Assembly (NCBI GenBank): GCA_947179485.1
Contig: OX359245.1
Coordinates: 71,411,067 to 71,475,066 of the forward strand
Direction: 5' to 3'
Origin: Allacma fusca
Taxonomy: Eukaryota > Arthropoda > Collembola > Symphypleona > Sminthuridae
DNA: 64,000 nucleotides
The notes below the pieces were generated by a model, which was not told the DNA's origin, made no database searches, and saw only the letters and a program-made list of their open reading frames with translations. Shown here one piece after another: positions 1-14,417 of the stretch (position 1 is the stretch's first letter; each line of letters begins with the position of its first letter). Position numbers and translations under genes: made by a program.

Positions 1-3000
1 ATTCATACACTTGACACTCGAACGTAGTCAAACCCAGGCGTGAAAAATGTGTATTCTTTAGACAAGCTTCCAAATAAAGCTTTCTTGCAACTCTGAGTAG
101 AAATCTATCACAAAACACATATACGTTTCTATATGTATGTACTAGCAACAAAAAAAAAACAACTTTTATACCACAGCTGTGTGGAATAACTGTCGCAGAC
201 AGTTGAATATTTTACATGCTTCGGATTTTTCTGAAATATTCTCCACACTTTGTTGGTCTCGTTTTTGTAACACATTCATGACCGTTGTACCGAAAATGTC
301 TACAGGGACTTTAAGCGGAGTGTCGTTTCCCACAAGACACTCTCGGAACCTACAGTATAGTAAATGTCACGTTTCATTCTTTTTGAGTATTCGTAAACTG
401 CAATTGCACTGATGCATCATTGCTAATTAATTCCAGTGAGTTTTACATTGCTGTCATTTCCAGCCAAGAAGAATTTCAAATGAAGTTATAAAATAGAATG
501 ATTGGATTGAAATATCTAAATGGTGGATAGACTCCTCATATACATAAACAAAGCCTCCAGCGGGATATTAATATAATTTCCCAGGAGTCAATAAATGGCT
601 TGGAGGGCTGTCCAAGCCTAGGAGGTATTAATTTGTGGTTGGAACTTCCAAATTGACTCGACAGTGCATGAAATTTTTCACACACACACCCAAGTTGATG
701 GAATGTTTCACTTTCACTGAGAGTCAGGGGATTTTTCCACGGCGCGAGTTGGAGTGTAATTAATTTTCTGTGAATCCCCGTATTACATTGTCCCCAGACA
801 CAGTGGCCATTGGGGCACTAGAACTGCTTCATTTCAAGTATTTACTCCTGGGACGTTCAACAACGAACTGACAAGCGTTCATCACAAAACTTCTTTATAG
901 CATGACCACAGAAGTTTAAATTATATGCTTTCATTATTGTTCTCCCTACAATTAATTTGCTAAATGATTGAAAATTTGAAGGAGAATTATTTTGGAAACC
1001 ACTTAGTTTTGTATGGGAAGCCACTGTAGAGGGAAAACTCTCATAGAGGGAGCCATATCATAAAGAGCGTTCTGTATTTGGACGGTTCTCAGGTATTTAT
1101 TGGGTCAGCTTGAGGTAGAAAGTATGGGCCAAAAAAATAAGAACAAAACCTGGAAATAAAAAAATCTTAAATCAAAACTAATAATTATTACAGAATAACA
1201 GCACACGCACAAAATCAATCAAATCACATGGGTTGTGTGTCGGGGCACAGTGAAACTTTCCTAGGACTTGGACATGTGAAATTACGAAGGATTTAGTAAT
1301 ACAGTAATACTCGGCTAAGGCTAAAAGTATCTACCTTATGGGAAGCAGAAAATCCACATGCATTGGAGAAAGCATTAAAAATACAATTTTGGAGGATTTC
1401 TCTGGTTAATCTTCAGAGTGGAGAATGTATTATGAAAGCTAGCATAAGGAGCGGATCGAGCTATGTGTAATTACATGGTCGCGTATAATTATGTGTAAGT
1501 TTTATATTTACTAGGAGAGAGATCTCAATAACCATGTACAAGGTCGATAGATTGATTGAACATACATTGATAGCCATGTGTCCCTAAAAGGATAAAATGT
1601 GATTTCATAACCTATGATTATTTGTATTCCCTAAAGGAATGTATGTAAATCTTATGATACAGTAATTATAGTGGTGGATATTCTATATTTTGTATTGATT
1701 CGTATTTCTATTCCTTCCCGAGTCTATCAAAATATCCTCATATTTTACTATTCTTTGCGTTTATTGTTTAGCATGAAAAATATCTAAACAAGGCAGATCA
1801 GATAATTCACGTCAAAAATGTTATACAACAAAATGGATATCCGTCAATTCTCATCCCCTCTTGAATGAATAGAATGCGTCAAAAATATTATTCAACAATA
1901 CTGTCACATAATATAACAGTATCAATTTGCATCATCACATATAGACAGAGACTCACATATTGAAATTATAAGGTATAATACTAAAGGATCATGAAAAGGA
2001 AAAGGAAAGAAACCAGATCCTTGTCTCCCTATTCCATTGTAAGTCTATCTCGAAAATAAGTTACAGGATGGTTTCCTGTCCAGTGTTTCTTGTCAATTGC
2101 AAGTGAACCACAGTTTACTGCAATTAGTATTAGAACTATACTAATTGAACTTGCAAGTTCGGTTGAATTACGGTTATTTGACACCAGCGAATTGCAATTT
2201 GGGGGTGCAAGCACAATTTCTGTGTACTTAAATAGCAATTACAAAAGCAATAAATATTTACAACACAATTGAAATTACAAGGGTGCTTGCAATGTAAAAG
2301 GTTCCATTTAAAAAATACTTATCATTTTTAATGTACCTTGCAAACGTTTTGAATTTGAGAACAAAATTCCACAAATTGCTTAATAAGTCATTCCGCTCTA
2401 ACAACTATAATGTACATAATAATCACGACTATTGTCTCAACGAGTGTAGATATTGTACAACGTCGTCGGTGACAAAGCAAAAGGATGTAGTAAAATTCTG
2501 ATTAGTATCAAAATGCTCCCTTTTGCACAAAATTCATTTTCTATCAGTACCATAATTTCCCGGTCTTGTGATTATCCCTTATAGAGATCATTAGGTGAAG
2601 TACGATTTGTGTGGATCAATTCATGTGATTGAATAAATGGAACGGCTCCTGTATATGCATGTGCTCCAGGGACTGGAAATATACTTGTACTGTATACCCA
2701 AAATGCTCTCAAAAGGCATCCAAAAATGTTTGCTAATTAATAAAACAAAAATTAGACGAAGTCTAAAATTGAAGGAAGGTTATTTTTAAGTGATGGCAGG
2801 CAAATTTGTGTTAATTGCTCCTCAACCGTAGTTGTAGATCTTAATGATCCGATTCTTTCTTTAATTAGTATTAGTTGTAGTTCTATTAAGCACTCGCTAA
2901 AGTCATGAGAGGCTGACTCCGATGAGCCATACGGTGGGAGAGTTCTCACTTCCAATATCTTTCTTAACTTTAATCATTCTATCCCAAATAGTCCTTGAAA

Positions 3001-3660
3001 CACTTCAGACTCAGATTAACGATTTTCGTTACCTTCTGGACTTGTATTCACTTATTAGTTTCAAGTTCAATACTCACACTTATCTCTATTTCTATAGTTA
3101 TTTCCTAAGCTTATTTCTAAAATTCCCATTCTTGTTTATAGGTAATTCACTTGCAATTATTGTAGTTGCAATTTTACTTATCGGTAATTACATTTATAAC
3201 CAAATGTTTTTGCAGTTGCCTTACCAACGTCAAGTAACTTATGCACTAATTGCAAGTTCAACTTCGGTTACTTGCATAACCTGATTGTCACGATTTATCA
3301 AGCACCAGTTACAGATTTAATGGTACGTGCACTATCAATTATAATTTCAGTTTTCAAGTTCCGTTATTCAAAACATCATCTTTGCACCAAGTTAATTTTT
3401 AACCTGGGAAGGAAGAATTCCGACCCGGATCAGAAGCAAGAAAGCAAATATATAGTAGTAAATTTAAACTTGGCAAATAATTGAAACTACTAGATGTAAT
3501 ATCTAATGTAATGAATGGATTCTACTAATAATATTTCATTCTCGCACTAAAACAAATACAAGGCTTGAAATCTCCAAGTGTTACTTTTAGGGATGCTTCT
3601 ATCCCCACCAGATCCTATGATGTAATAAACCAAACAGTAAATATAGACTCTCAGTAAATT
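1..3660. other. No gene recognised (non-coding, AT-rich)
   Basis: I see only short, low-complexity reading frames here and no recognisable protein domain, RNA gene or long repeat. Small motifs recur (for example gcaattac/cttgcaagtt words around 2090-2280 and 3140-3290), suggesting old, decayed repeat DNA. It may hold upstream regulatory sequence or an unlocated first exon of the GPCR gene that starts near 4.8 kb. Confidence 0.5.
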
Positions 3661-3663
3661 CAT

Positions 3664-3713
3664 TGCAAATTAGACTGCAAATTAGACTGCAAATTAGACT
3701 GCAAATTGGGCTG
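3664..3713. repeat. Short tandem repeat, 12-bp unit
   Basis: Four near-perfect copies of the 12-mer gcaaattagact lie head to tail. The last copy is degenerate and is followed by gctgcaagctg. No coding role is visible. Confidence 0.85.
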
Positions 3714-3715
3714 CA

Positions 3716-4796
3716 AGCTGAAGACCAACACTAGAAATTGTGTACATCAAAATTTTGAAATTGTTTGTGAATTATGAAAAATTAACAAAGATGTACAAAT
3801 CCCAGGGAAATACCGCACAAGCATTCCCACCGCATATGTGAATCATTCCGTTATCTTGAGCTTCTCTCACCAACGTACGCGGAATCGGAGGTCCCAGCCG
3901 TGCACAGGGAAAGTAAATTTTCTCACACGTTCTGCAGAGCTTTTGTCCCATCAAAAGTCCCGCATGCTGTGTGCAGAGCTTTTGCAAATATATTTAACTT
4001 CCTTCCCCTAACAAGTCCCCTTCATAGACGCATGAGACTTGGAGGAAAGCACACGCTGCCAGAATTTACTCCCGGAGAAAGTTACTTTCACATGGAGCTG
4101 ATCCGAGCGGTATTTCAACGTGAAAGTCCATGCACGGTTTAAACGTATATACCTTCGTAGACCGTTAACACAGGTTAGACACTGTTGATTTACGGGCAAA
4201 TTTCCAAGTGATTGTTTGTGGAAAGAACTTCCAGTGAAACTTTATTATATGGTGCTGTCAAATGGCCCCAGATTTATATCGTGGACACAATTTTCTTGGC
4301 AATAATTTTTCTAAAAAGGGAACTGAACCAAATAAAAATAATCGTTCCATATAATTATTGAACGCTCACATTCACACCTATAGCCCCTTTTACCTTGTAT
4401 TGACTACTGAAGTGATCATTGAAGGAAAGGAATGGGAGGGAAGAATTTCTCCGAACCAAACTCCATCTCAGGCAAGACATATTTAATAAAATCTTAGAAC
4501 AATGCTTGGATATTGTAGTGCATTATTTTTACACGGGTCCTCCTTACAAGAGATTTTTCATTTGCAGAGATGTTCATTTGGTTGCGCTTCTAAAGATAAA
4601 TCTTTACACTAGGGAGTTATTTTGTTTAGTTTTGACTGGATTTTTTATAACGAAATTTGCTGCTTCATGTTGGTCCTGTTGTAAAGAGAGTGACCTGTAA
4701 ACATTCTTCGGGGCAATTTATGGCAGTGCTCGGCACGGGTTAAAGGATTTGGGTACAATCCTTAATTAATGAGTTTATTTACTCAATTTGATTTAG
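3716..4796. other. No gene recognised
   Basis: Several short ORFs on both strands overlap one another and show no domain-like composition. I see nothing supported before the GPCR exon whose acceptor (atttag) ends at 4796. Confidence 0.4.
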
Positions 4797-7700
4797 GAGA
4801 ACCGCTAAGGCCTGGTAACCGTACGTTACAAATTGGACTTGACGAACACGAATACATCTTCGATCAGCCCCAGGTTCAAATCGTCTTCATTTTCCTCTAC
4901 AGCGTCGTCTTCTGTTTCTGCTTTTTTGGTAAAAACATATTTTTATTCGTCAAAAGAGCCACAGTATTTCAAAAGGTTTCATAGTACCCTATACGTTACA
5001 TATTTTTTGAAAATTAATTCCCCTTAAATAAATTCCGCTTTTTTCTTCCGTAAATGGAATTACGCAAATATGCTCGGCTCTATGAGGGGACAAAAATTAT
5101 ATTATCGAGTTTTGAGTGAAAAGAAATTGTCTCAGCTCAGAATACGTTGCAAATTTATTCCTGGAGTGGGGAACTAAACTAGAAAATGGATTTGTTTCTT
5201 CCGGAAAATGATTATTAGGAAATTTCGGGGAAGATTGTTTTCCAATGCTAATAAAACACTTGGGAACTTAAATTGACTTGAATAATTACAAGTACACCGA
5301 AATGCTTTCAAATTGTAAGATATCCCTTGGAAAAAATTTTTCACAGAAAATAATATCATTTATGGGTGGAGGGTTCAATTTGAAATTGTAAAATAGCAAT
5401 TGAAGTTGCTGAAATTATTGAAAAAAATTATTGCTGTAAGTGGACTGGCTTCAAGGAATAGAAGCTAAATTTATAATTATTATTCCAAAAATCATAAATT
5501 CCAAAGAAGGCCCTTTAATTAGATTAATATCCATTGAAACAATTTACGTGGAAGGGATAAAACTAGAAAGTCACGTTAAAAAAACATGTGCTCGCACTCA
5601 ATTCCAATGACCAAGTGTAAGGGAAATAGTTTCATTTGTCCTAATATGATAATTGGAAATACATATGTGTGCATAATGAATATGTATAGAAAAGTGAGCA
5701 ATAGAGATTTCTTTACAAATTTTCAAGTCAATTAACTCCAGGAGTAATTCTTTTTTGTTATTTCAGTTAGCTCTGAATTTCCAAGCATTTCGAACTTGCC
5801 GCTTCCAGAGCATAATATGCAAAAGGGAATTCCGAAAAGCATTCCACAAGCCCAGAAGCTTCACAAGTACCAAATTGTACCAAATGTGTTTCTAACTAAT
5901 AGAAAAAAATAGTAGAAGGTTGATGGAAGTTCGTTGGTCAATTAATGAAATTATAAGTTGTTTGAACATTTTGATTGTCAGCAAAAACAAATCAAGTCTG
6001 AGAATTCCGCTTTGAGTTAAATGCAAACGGAGAAAGTTACTTTCCCTTTCTCACATGACAATTTCAATGAGTTAAGCTATACTGGGAATTTTGACGGAGG
6101 AAAATGTGCCATTCAAAATTGGCTTTGATCAAAATAGCATTACCTTTTATGTACTCATTAAGCTCTGAAGGGTTTGTTGTAGTTTCAAAATCACGACACT
6201 CCTCGGAACGACACTTCCGTTCACATTCAGCATTTGCAATAACGAGATTCACTGTAATTTTATTATATGCTCTGTATGCATACGATCTGGCGCGGAATAA
6301 TTGCAATTATTTACAGGCCTAATTTCTTTCCATTTCGCCGATGAAAGTCATGAAAGCAGTTAATTGAACTAAGCGAAATGTCTTAAATATTATTGGTGAA
6401 GTGTGATAATGATTTTAATCGTTTTGCTCTTAAAAAAGGAAAAAAAGTGGACTATTTTTTGTGTTTAATTAAAAACGACAAATTAATAAATCAAAAACTT
6501 GCTACGAGGACAGTTGCAAGGGTTTTGGACGAGAAAGTTTTAAAATTTGTCAATATTTGAGGCAATGTATGCTTTTGTAAGGAAATGGAAAGATATAGTA
6601 AAAGGTTTGGAATCAATTTGGGCTTTCACTTATTTCTACTGAGGAAATTGAGTTCTGTAGTGTGGAAAGGACTAAATTAAAATAACAGCGTTCAGTAAAA
6701 ATTTTTTTTCTATTAACAGGAAACCTTGCCGTAGTTCTTGTGGTGACACTTCACTGGAGAATGCGAAGTGTTACAAAATTTTGCTTGGGTAACCTCGCCT
6801 TGGCTAACTTATGCGTGGGAATTTTCTGTGTGTACCAGAACCTCTCCACATACCTGATGGATCGGTGAGGGGTTTCCCGTTAATTAATTGTAACAGTCTG
6901 GGGGTTCCCGGTAATTGTATTAAAATTTCTGTGATCTTTGTGTAACAGGTGGCTTTTCGGGTGGTTCATGTGCAAGATGTATCATTTCATCAACAGTCTG
7001 AGTCACAATGCTTCCATCCTCATCCTCGTAGTAGTCTGCGTGGAGAGGTACCTGGCAATTCTGTACCCTTTCAAGTGTCGACAAATCCTCACCATCACGA
7101 GACTCAAGGTAATTCAAATATGCCCTCCCAAATGTAATTTTTCTGCAGCATTTGCCCTAAAATTCTCCGCCAAGAGCCAATAAAAAACCAATGACATGGG
7201 ACAAAATTCCGCTTGAGAAATATGTTCCATTAATGTGTCCTCGTTTTTATTTTAAAGTAGCATTTAAAGGGTTTAAAAAATTTTCCCCAGAGAAAATATT
7301 CCGCATGTGGAAATTCCATAAAAAGAATATTTAATTAAATTTATTCAAGGGCCAGGAACAAGGAAAACTTGATAATGCGCAAAATTGTCCTATTGTTTCT
7401 TCCTCATTGTTTTCTGCCGTATTTTATACCCATTGCGGCTTTTTTGTGATTCGTCCCAGGAAAGCAAAATTCCCAACTTATTTCGTTCCTTTTCCTTTCG
7501 AGTTTTACTTTCAGTTCAAGGTTCAATGCTTGAAATTACAATTGGCTTGTAATATATCCATGCTGAAAGCCTTTTGTCAGAGGCATAGCCTTTTTTCCTA
7601 CAGGGGTTTTTCTGCTTGAGGAATGTTTTATCGAAAACAAAAGTGTATTACGCTATCATGCACAATTTGATTTATTGCATGTGCAATCGTGCCTATGGTT

Positions 7701-9555
7701 CTGAATCCCGAATGTTAAGTTGCGTAATTGTAATTCAATTCACGTTTAGTGTCTGATGCATGTTTGTACGTATGTATGTACAGAAAACACATATAAACAA
7801 AATGGGAAATTAGCGCTTATTTTTATACGATCCCAGAAATCCGAACCTATTGTGTCTATAACAAGTTACAAGTTTGCTGGGAAATCGAAATTGTCAGTGA
7901 TAAGGCAAAGCGATCCACAAGCATTTCTGATTTAAGGGGGGGAAAATGTTCAGTGTTTAGCATATTCGCTTTGAATATATAACTCCGGGGTTCCGCCAGA
8001 TCAGAGCAGGATCAAATATGATTATTAGTTGAATATTTTATGTAATTATTTATATTATTTTAAATACATATTAGTTAAATATTTTATAGTAATTAATACA
8101 GTTAATATTTATTTTATAGTTTAATACTTCCTATAGTTGCTTATTGGCAAAGAGCGGGAAAATATTTTAATTTCAAATTTGAAATTTGAAATAAACTACA
8201 GGAGCATGGGAATGCAAAATACGAAATAAAATACTGAAACAAATTAACGCCTTGCAATTATACGATTTTAAATTGTCTTCGCCACCCTTTGTAAACAGCG
8301 CATGCAAATGTTTCAAAATTTTCCAAAGCGTAAAAATAATTTTGGAGAAAAGGTGTTTAATAATATTTGGAGCTTTAATAAAATACGAATTGAGGTAATA
8401 CATCGATGCAATTCTTGATTTCAGATCATAATTGGAACTGTGTGGGCTTCGAGCGCTCTAATTAGCTCCCCGCGCTTGTACTACATTACAACATACAAAA
8501 TCCCGATATCGCACCGTCCTGGACAACCTACCAGATACGAGGAGATTTGCGCACCACAGCGCAACCTTTACGATACTCAAACGGCAGATATGATTTATTT
8601 CATAGTTCTCTTCCTGATCCCACTAGCAGTCATATCCGTTCTGTACACGCGCATGGGAATATTCCTCTGGCACAGCGCCGTGATTCAGCAAACAAGATTC
8701 CCCGCATCGAGATACCCGGAAAGTGTTACCTCTTCGACGATGTCCTCCTCCTCAATGGATTCAACTTCTTGTAACAAGCGACGGTCAAGTTCGCGAGGGA
8801 ACTTATATCGGCGTGGGCGCACTATAAAGCGTCGGAAACGCAGTTCTTGGTTTACATCACCAGCTTCCAGGTCCCTCCAAACAAATCCCTCTGTCGAAGA
8901 ACTCAGTATTAGGCTCCAGAGGATGGAGACCTTGACGGTCAAATCGTTTGAGAGTGTGCGCTTCGAGACGGAGCGGAGTGTTGAACAGTCGTCCGAGTCC
9001 CTGTTGCTGGATAACCACCCCAAGTGTTCTTTCGATGCGAAACTGCATCGAACCATCGGACATCAGAGTCTAGGTCATGCTCAATCGGAATTAAATTGCA
9101 GTGCACTTAGACCTAAAACATCCCTGAGCAAAATGTCAAGCTCCACATCGGAAACTTTGTACTGTGAACAGATGTCTACAAGTTTTAGCTGCAGTAAATC
9201 CGGAAGCAGGTCAAATGGTGCCGTAACACAGTTAATCATTTCCCGCCGACTCCAATTGCTCAAGCCACGTCAAGGTGTTGTGCGCATGCTCATCGTCATA
9301 GTGATTACATTTGCCCTTTGTAACTTCCCTTTCCACGTCCGGAAAATCTGTCAAAACTATTTAGCCAGCTATGACTTTGGAAGTTCCTTCAGTCACCTCT
9401 TTACCCCATTGACGTTCCTTTTAATGTATGTCAATTGCGCCATTAACCCAATTTTGTATGCATTCATGTCCCAGAGTTTCCGCTCCAGTTTGAAAGATCT
9501 GCTCAATTGTAAACTCCGAAGGTCCATGCATCGGGAAGGCTCACAAGCTCTATGA
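4797..9555 (+). CDS. TrissinR: Trissin receptor-like neuropeptide GPCR (4 exons seen; 5' end missing)
   Basis: This is a class A rhodopsin-like receptor that would couple a secreted peptide to G proteins at the neuronal plasma membrane. The exons I place are 4797-4928 (NRT glycosylation site, then TM1), 6720-6864 (rest of TM1, TM2), 6949-7108 (TM3, ERY in place of DRY) and 8425-9555 (TM4 to the C-terminus). All three junctions have GT/AG ends and join in phase: phase 1 (Gly), phase 2 (Arg), then phase 0. The extracellular Cys pair is in FMCKMY and EEICAP. TM6 reads VRMLIVIVITFALCNFPFH, and TM7 has NPILY (NPxxY). Wording around TM2-TM3 and TM6 matches the family I remember as Drosophila CG34381/TrissinR. 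Intracellular loop 3 is long (about 190 residues) and Ser/Arg-rich, as in the fly protein. The N-terminal start exon was not found. The introns of about 1.8 and 1.3 kb are much longer than others in this window. Confidence 0.85.
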
Positions 9556-12500
9556 TATTGCAACTAATTATATACTGAAAATATTTTTACGGAAATAATT
9601 TTAGCGCCCAAATTTTGATGCATGTATCAAATATGAAATTACAGAATATCATGTATAGCTTTCCCATTTTTAACATGACAGTGATGTACTCTTATTCAAA
9701 GGCGACAATAAAATCCCCAGCATCTCCAACATGACGGAATAGTTCGATCCAAATATTATTTGGAATCTTATTTTTTTAATATTATTTTATCATATCTTAT
9801 TTGCTCTAATTCACTTCATTCATTCAGTGGGAAATTAAAATGCATTTAAAATATCTACCTATACAAATAATCCTGGACCATCGTAAAGTGCACATGACGT
9901 TTGTATTGACATATCTGAATTTAATTTGTGTTTACATATGACAATATTTGTATTTATTAATATTTACCTCCAACGTTAAGACTGTACTAGGTGGGAACAA
10001 CGATCAACTCCTCCGTAGCTTCAAGGAATAACTTTAAAAACTTAAAATTAATACCCCTTTTGTACAAAAATTCCATTCAACATTTTGCGAACTATTTTTA
10101 GACCTAAGCCAATATTTTGTTGCAAAAGAGGGACTGAATTGACCTGACTCACCTTGTACATTATTATGTAACGTTGGAAATGGGAACCATAGGAACTTTA
10201 GAGGGACAAATTGAAAAGTATACATTTTGATCCTTTTGAGTAAATAAAAATAAAAGAGCTTTGAGTAAATTCCCTTTGTAAATTAGCAGACTCTATGTAT
10301 TGTGGCAATTGGTAATGCAACGGGAAAAGCATCTAAATATAGAATTATTAGACGTATTTGAATGTAAGAATTCTCTGGAGCATCTGGCAGAAAAACTAGA
10401 ATGTTAGAGATATTTAATAAATTAAAACATTTGAAGTTGACCACAATAAAAAACTATAACAAATCATGTTGCTCTGTCACCCCACAAGCATATGATTGAC
10501 ATCGGAACGAGTGAATGGGTTCAATGGGACTGCCAGAAGGAATGTAGTACCATTCAAAATTCACAAATCAGTACAAATTTTCGTCAAAAAAGTGGGAGCA
10601 AGACTTTGGTTCAGCTCTCGCAACGCTATATGCATTGTACAAGGCTAAACAAGCTTTGACAACTGGTATTAGCTATAGGTTTTGTTAATTGGGGTTTATA
10701 CTACGACCGTTACCTAAAGGGCTGGGCCAGGGGTCGTATTTTTGTGGGACGACTGGAAGATTCTTCCCAGTGAAAAAATATTTATGGCAGGGAAAATCTT
10801 AAAGGGAAGAGATTCTATATGCTGCGAACAACGATTTTAAAATTCGCTCATCTTTTTTTTTTGGCAGGGATTTTCAAATTTATTGGCGTGTTTTTTAGAT
10901 TTTTGATTTTATTTGACGTATTGTAAGGAAGTTATTTTTGCCAACAGGGATTTTGAAAATCGTCGACCTTTTTTTCAGCAGGGATTTTGAAAATCGTTGA
11001 TGACCTCCATTTAGAGACATTTGATTCAGCAGGAAAATTTAGAAATGAACTTTCGGGGAAATTCACAAACATCCAACCCCTGGGCCTGGCATAGTTTTCA
11101 TTTACTTCCTATATTTTTTCTCAACCTTGAAATGCAATTTGATTCTGGTATAAGTGCTGCATGTGCTAGACTGCACAAGTGCAGCCTTTATCTATTCCGG
11201 TACAGTGTGTGAGATCGTGATACGTGAAGCCATGCAGGGGCAGGTAGAGATATGCAAATATGAGAAACGGCCCTCAATTTGAATAGCAAACGTTGCAGTA
11301 TATGGAAATAAGTAAACTCACATCTTGCGAATCCTTGCCCATGTATGTATGCCACACGCTGTATAAATTACTACTCGAGCAAAAACATTCCCCCAACTCC
11401 ATAGATCTGTCTACCTGTAAACAGAGGGGGATAGAAATACCCATGAACAGGATACATTCCCTAACCCTAAGGATATGAGCATGCAATTTTATTCCGGTGT
11501 TTTTATGCAGTGCAGTGAATTTCCTCTATAGTGGTTTTTCCTTAGAAAGCATTCCCTTTATACGGGCATGTTTGAATTTTCCCTAGGATAACATTTACAT
11601 TATATTGTAGTAACATTTAGTGGCATCCTCATATATTGGCAGGTATTTTGTCATCCCGTCCGAACCACTATATAGAAAATTCACTGTAATTTGTATGTTT
11701 GAAGGAACACGTCATTTTGCCTCCTGCTGCTGCAACTGTTCCAGGAACCGCGCGTATAAATGTGTGCACATCAAAGCTCAATTGAAAGCAAAGCCTCGAA
11801 TTAACGTGATTATAAATATTATTTTTAATTGTTCCACTGTTGAAATCATACCTTTCAGACAGGAGAAATCGGATTCCTACAAGGAAAAGTTTAAAAATCT
11901 CCTCTTTATAAGGATCTAAAGAGTTCAACTATCTGTAATAAAATTAAAGCGACATTTCTGAGCGAAAGACAAAAGAGTCAAAATATGCTTACACGTAATG
12001 TTTATAGCCAACATTATGGAGCACCAATAGCATTATGTCGTAACAAGGGAATGATTGGAGTTGCTCTTGTGTTCAGTATACGCTTTTAATTCGAAATATC
12101 TTTACAACCATCTCTGTTGTTGGTATTATCTCAAATCTGGGCATGTCTCGTAAATTTTAAATGGTTACGTGTAATTTACATATGTAGTTATGGTATAATG
12201 GGTTTATACATTTCAATCCAGGCTATGCAGACTTGGACTCACGGGAAAGACTCGTAATGAATGAATAAATCATAGGAGTGAATGAAGACTTGAGGGGATT
12301 TATGGAGTTTCTAGTAATGGTGATAGAAAATCGGTCTCAATTATATCCAGGAACAATTATTTTTCTGTCCCGTGGTAGCCGCTGTCCCCATTAAAATCAT
12401 TTTAATGACAGTTACTGAAATTTCCCTGATTGTATTTCCGGGAGTGGCACATTATATTTATTGTTTTCATGGACCAAGATATTCTAAAATATACTTCATT

Positions 12501-13836
12501 GAAGTAGGCCAATGTTTGGGGTAATATGAGTCACCAAAAGGGTACAAATACGGATTTTTCTATAACCCAAACTTAGCATATGTTACCTGAAAATCTTGTA
12601 GGATTTTCAGTAAGTATTTTAAAGATCACTAATTGTAAGTTGTTGAGAAAATTTAGTAATTAATTATCCATTTAATTTAGCAATACTCAAGTCGACTTCA
12701 GCTGTCTGAAGATTATTAAAACGGCATTATTTATTATTATGCACGGCACTCGCACTAAAAGCATATACATAGCTGAAGAAGCATAATATCTTGTATCACG
12801 TTATGAGGGTGAAAGTTCATGCTATAATAAAAGTAGATAATATTCAATATTTTTGAGAAGATACACTTTCAAACCGAGATCCCTTAAAAGGCTGTCAACT
12901 TAGTAACGATCTAAATTAAGTAATATGAGACCAATGTAAACAATTTCAGAACATTTACTGTTTAGCGTCGCTTATAATTGTCACATGGAATGTATCCCCT
13001 TGAAGAATTTTCTATTATGAAATAATTGGTAGAATGTTGTTATTCAATAAATTGCAGACTTGAAAACATAGTTGATTCAGCCTCCTTTCCTTATGCAAAC
13101 GTTCATGATAGTTGTATAATAATTAATCTCAAATTTTGGTTAAAGGGAGAATGGGTGCTTGGGTTTGTATTAAACAATTTATATTCGCTAATGAAGCCTC
13201 TGGAAATTAGATATTGAACCAGTGAGGAACCCTACCGTGATATTAATTGACACTCCAGGAGAGTTTACAAAGGAGAATTGAAGGAAATGTTTTTTCAGAT
13301 GTCTAGGATGTCAAATACAGTAAACCATGATCATATTTCTTATTGTAACAAGAACTCATCTCCCAAAAACATTTTACAATTCTACTATGCTAGGACCTGT
13401 GGTGCATATTTAAATTATGTATAGAGAAACCCAATGCAAACAGGTCCATCCATTTAGATGTATTCTCTGCGGAGGAATTATGAGAACAAAATACTCAAAA
13501 TTGCTGTTAACTTTGGAGTATTTTAAAGAAGTGGAATTACTTTGAGCACGCAATGGACATCTGAGTTGATACATCATTCGCAGGTTTTAAATTTTTTCAT
13601 CAAGCAGTAATCAACTGAGTCTTGGTCCTCCTCCATTAGTACAAACTGTCTTTTCTCTTCTTGAGGAATTTAATTTTAAATGGGCTTGAAAATTTAGAAA
13701 AAGATTTTGGGGTGGATTCTCGAAACTTTTTAATAACTTTTCCCTGAGATGCTGTATCCTGATCACTGATACCTCATTTAAAAACTATACTTCTGCGCTC
13801 TACTTGCTAAATTACTGTTGAAATCCTAGTCAAAAT
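9556..13836. other. Intergenic, no gene recognised
   Basis: AT-rich sequence with no convincing exon. Between about 10865 and 11000 the phrase cagggattttgaaaatcg occurs three times (once degenerate), probably remnants of a small repeat. Overlapping ORFs at 11620-11928 on opposite strands look like chance. The 3' UTR of the GPCR must lie at the start: AATAAA occurs at 9709-9714. Confidence 0.45.
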
Positions 13837-14151
13837 TTAGGCAAGAGATTTAAAATTCACCAATTTTTCAAGCAACATTTCAACGTCTTTTTTCGCAAAG
13901 AAGAAATCATCTGAAACTTTACCTTCCCCACTCAGAATAATTTGTCGTTCGATGAATTTGTTTAATAAATTTAAAAGATCAAATTCATGTTGCATTTTCT
14001 TTGGAATCTCTTTGGAGAATTTTGGGAGCGTTTGTGAAATTTGAATAAATGGAATACATGTTGACTTTGATGTTGGAGCTCGTTCAATAATATCCTTTAA
14101 AAAGAAGCGATTAAAAAGATAAAACCGTTTTGACCCGAATTTTGAAATCAA
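13837..14151 (-). CDS. Hypothetical ORF, possible terminal exon of an unidentified gene
   Basis: This is an open frame of about 104 codons on the minus strand, rich in Lys, Phe, Leu and Ser, without Pro/Gly runs. It is mildly amphipathic (for example the stretch around LLNLLNKFIERQI). I do not recognise the family. It lies 267 bp downstream of the stop codon of the DOMON gene on the same strand, so it would belong to a separate gene or be a chance ORF. No start context or splice partner is convincing. Confidence 0.2.
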   Translation of the reverse strand: MISKFGSKRFYLFNRFFLKDIIERAPTSKSTCIPFIQISQTLPKFSKEIPKKMQHEFDLLNLLNKFIERQIILSGEGKVSDDFFFAKKDVEMLLEKLVNFKSLA

Positions 14152-14417
14152 AGTCGAAATTTGGAAGGGGCATTCAAATTCAACGATTTCTTACCAAAAT
14201 CTATCCTTATCTATGTCGTAGGACCCATTGGGGCTGGTTCATGTTTTTTTGGATGCCAATATGCAATAATAAAAACAGATCAGTATCATCAATCATCATT
14301 TTTTACAGGTTATAACAAATTCTAATATTTCGAATAACATGTATAGGTAATGCCCTGGGAAAATTTGACGAATTTCATAATCTATATATCCTGAGCTTTA
14401 CAAATGGTGTCAACAAT

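Noticed and set aside
2029-2272. Opposing ORFs near 2.1 kb
   Set aside because: Short, overlapping on both strands, and composed of repeated gcaatt/aattgc words.
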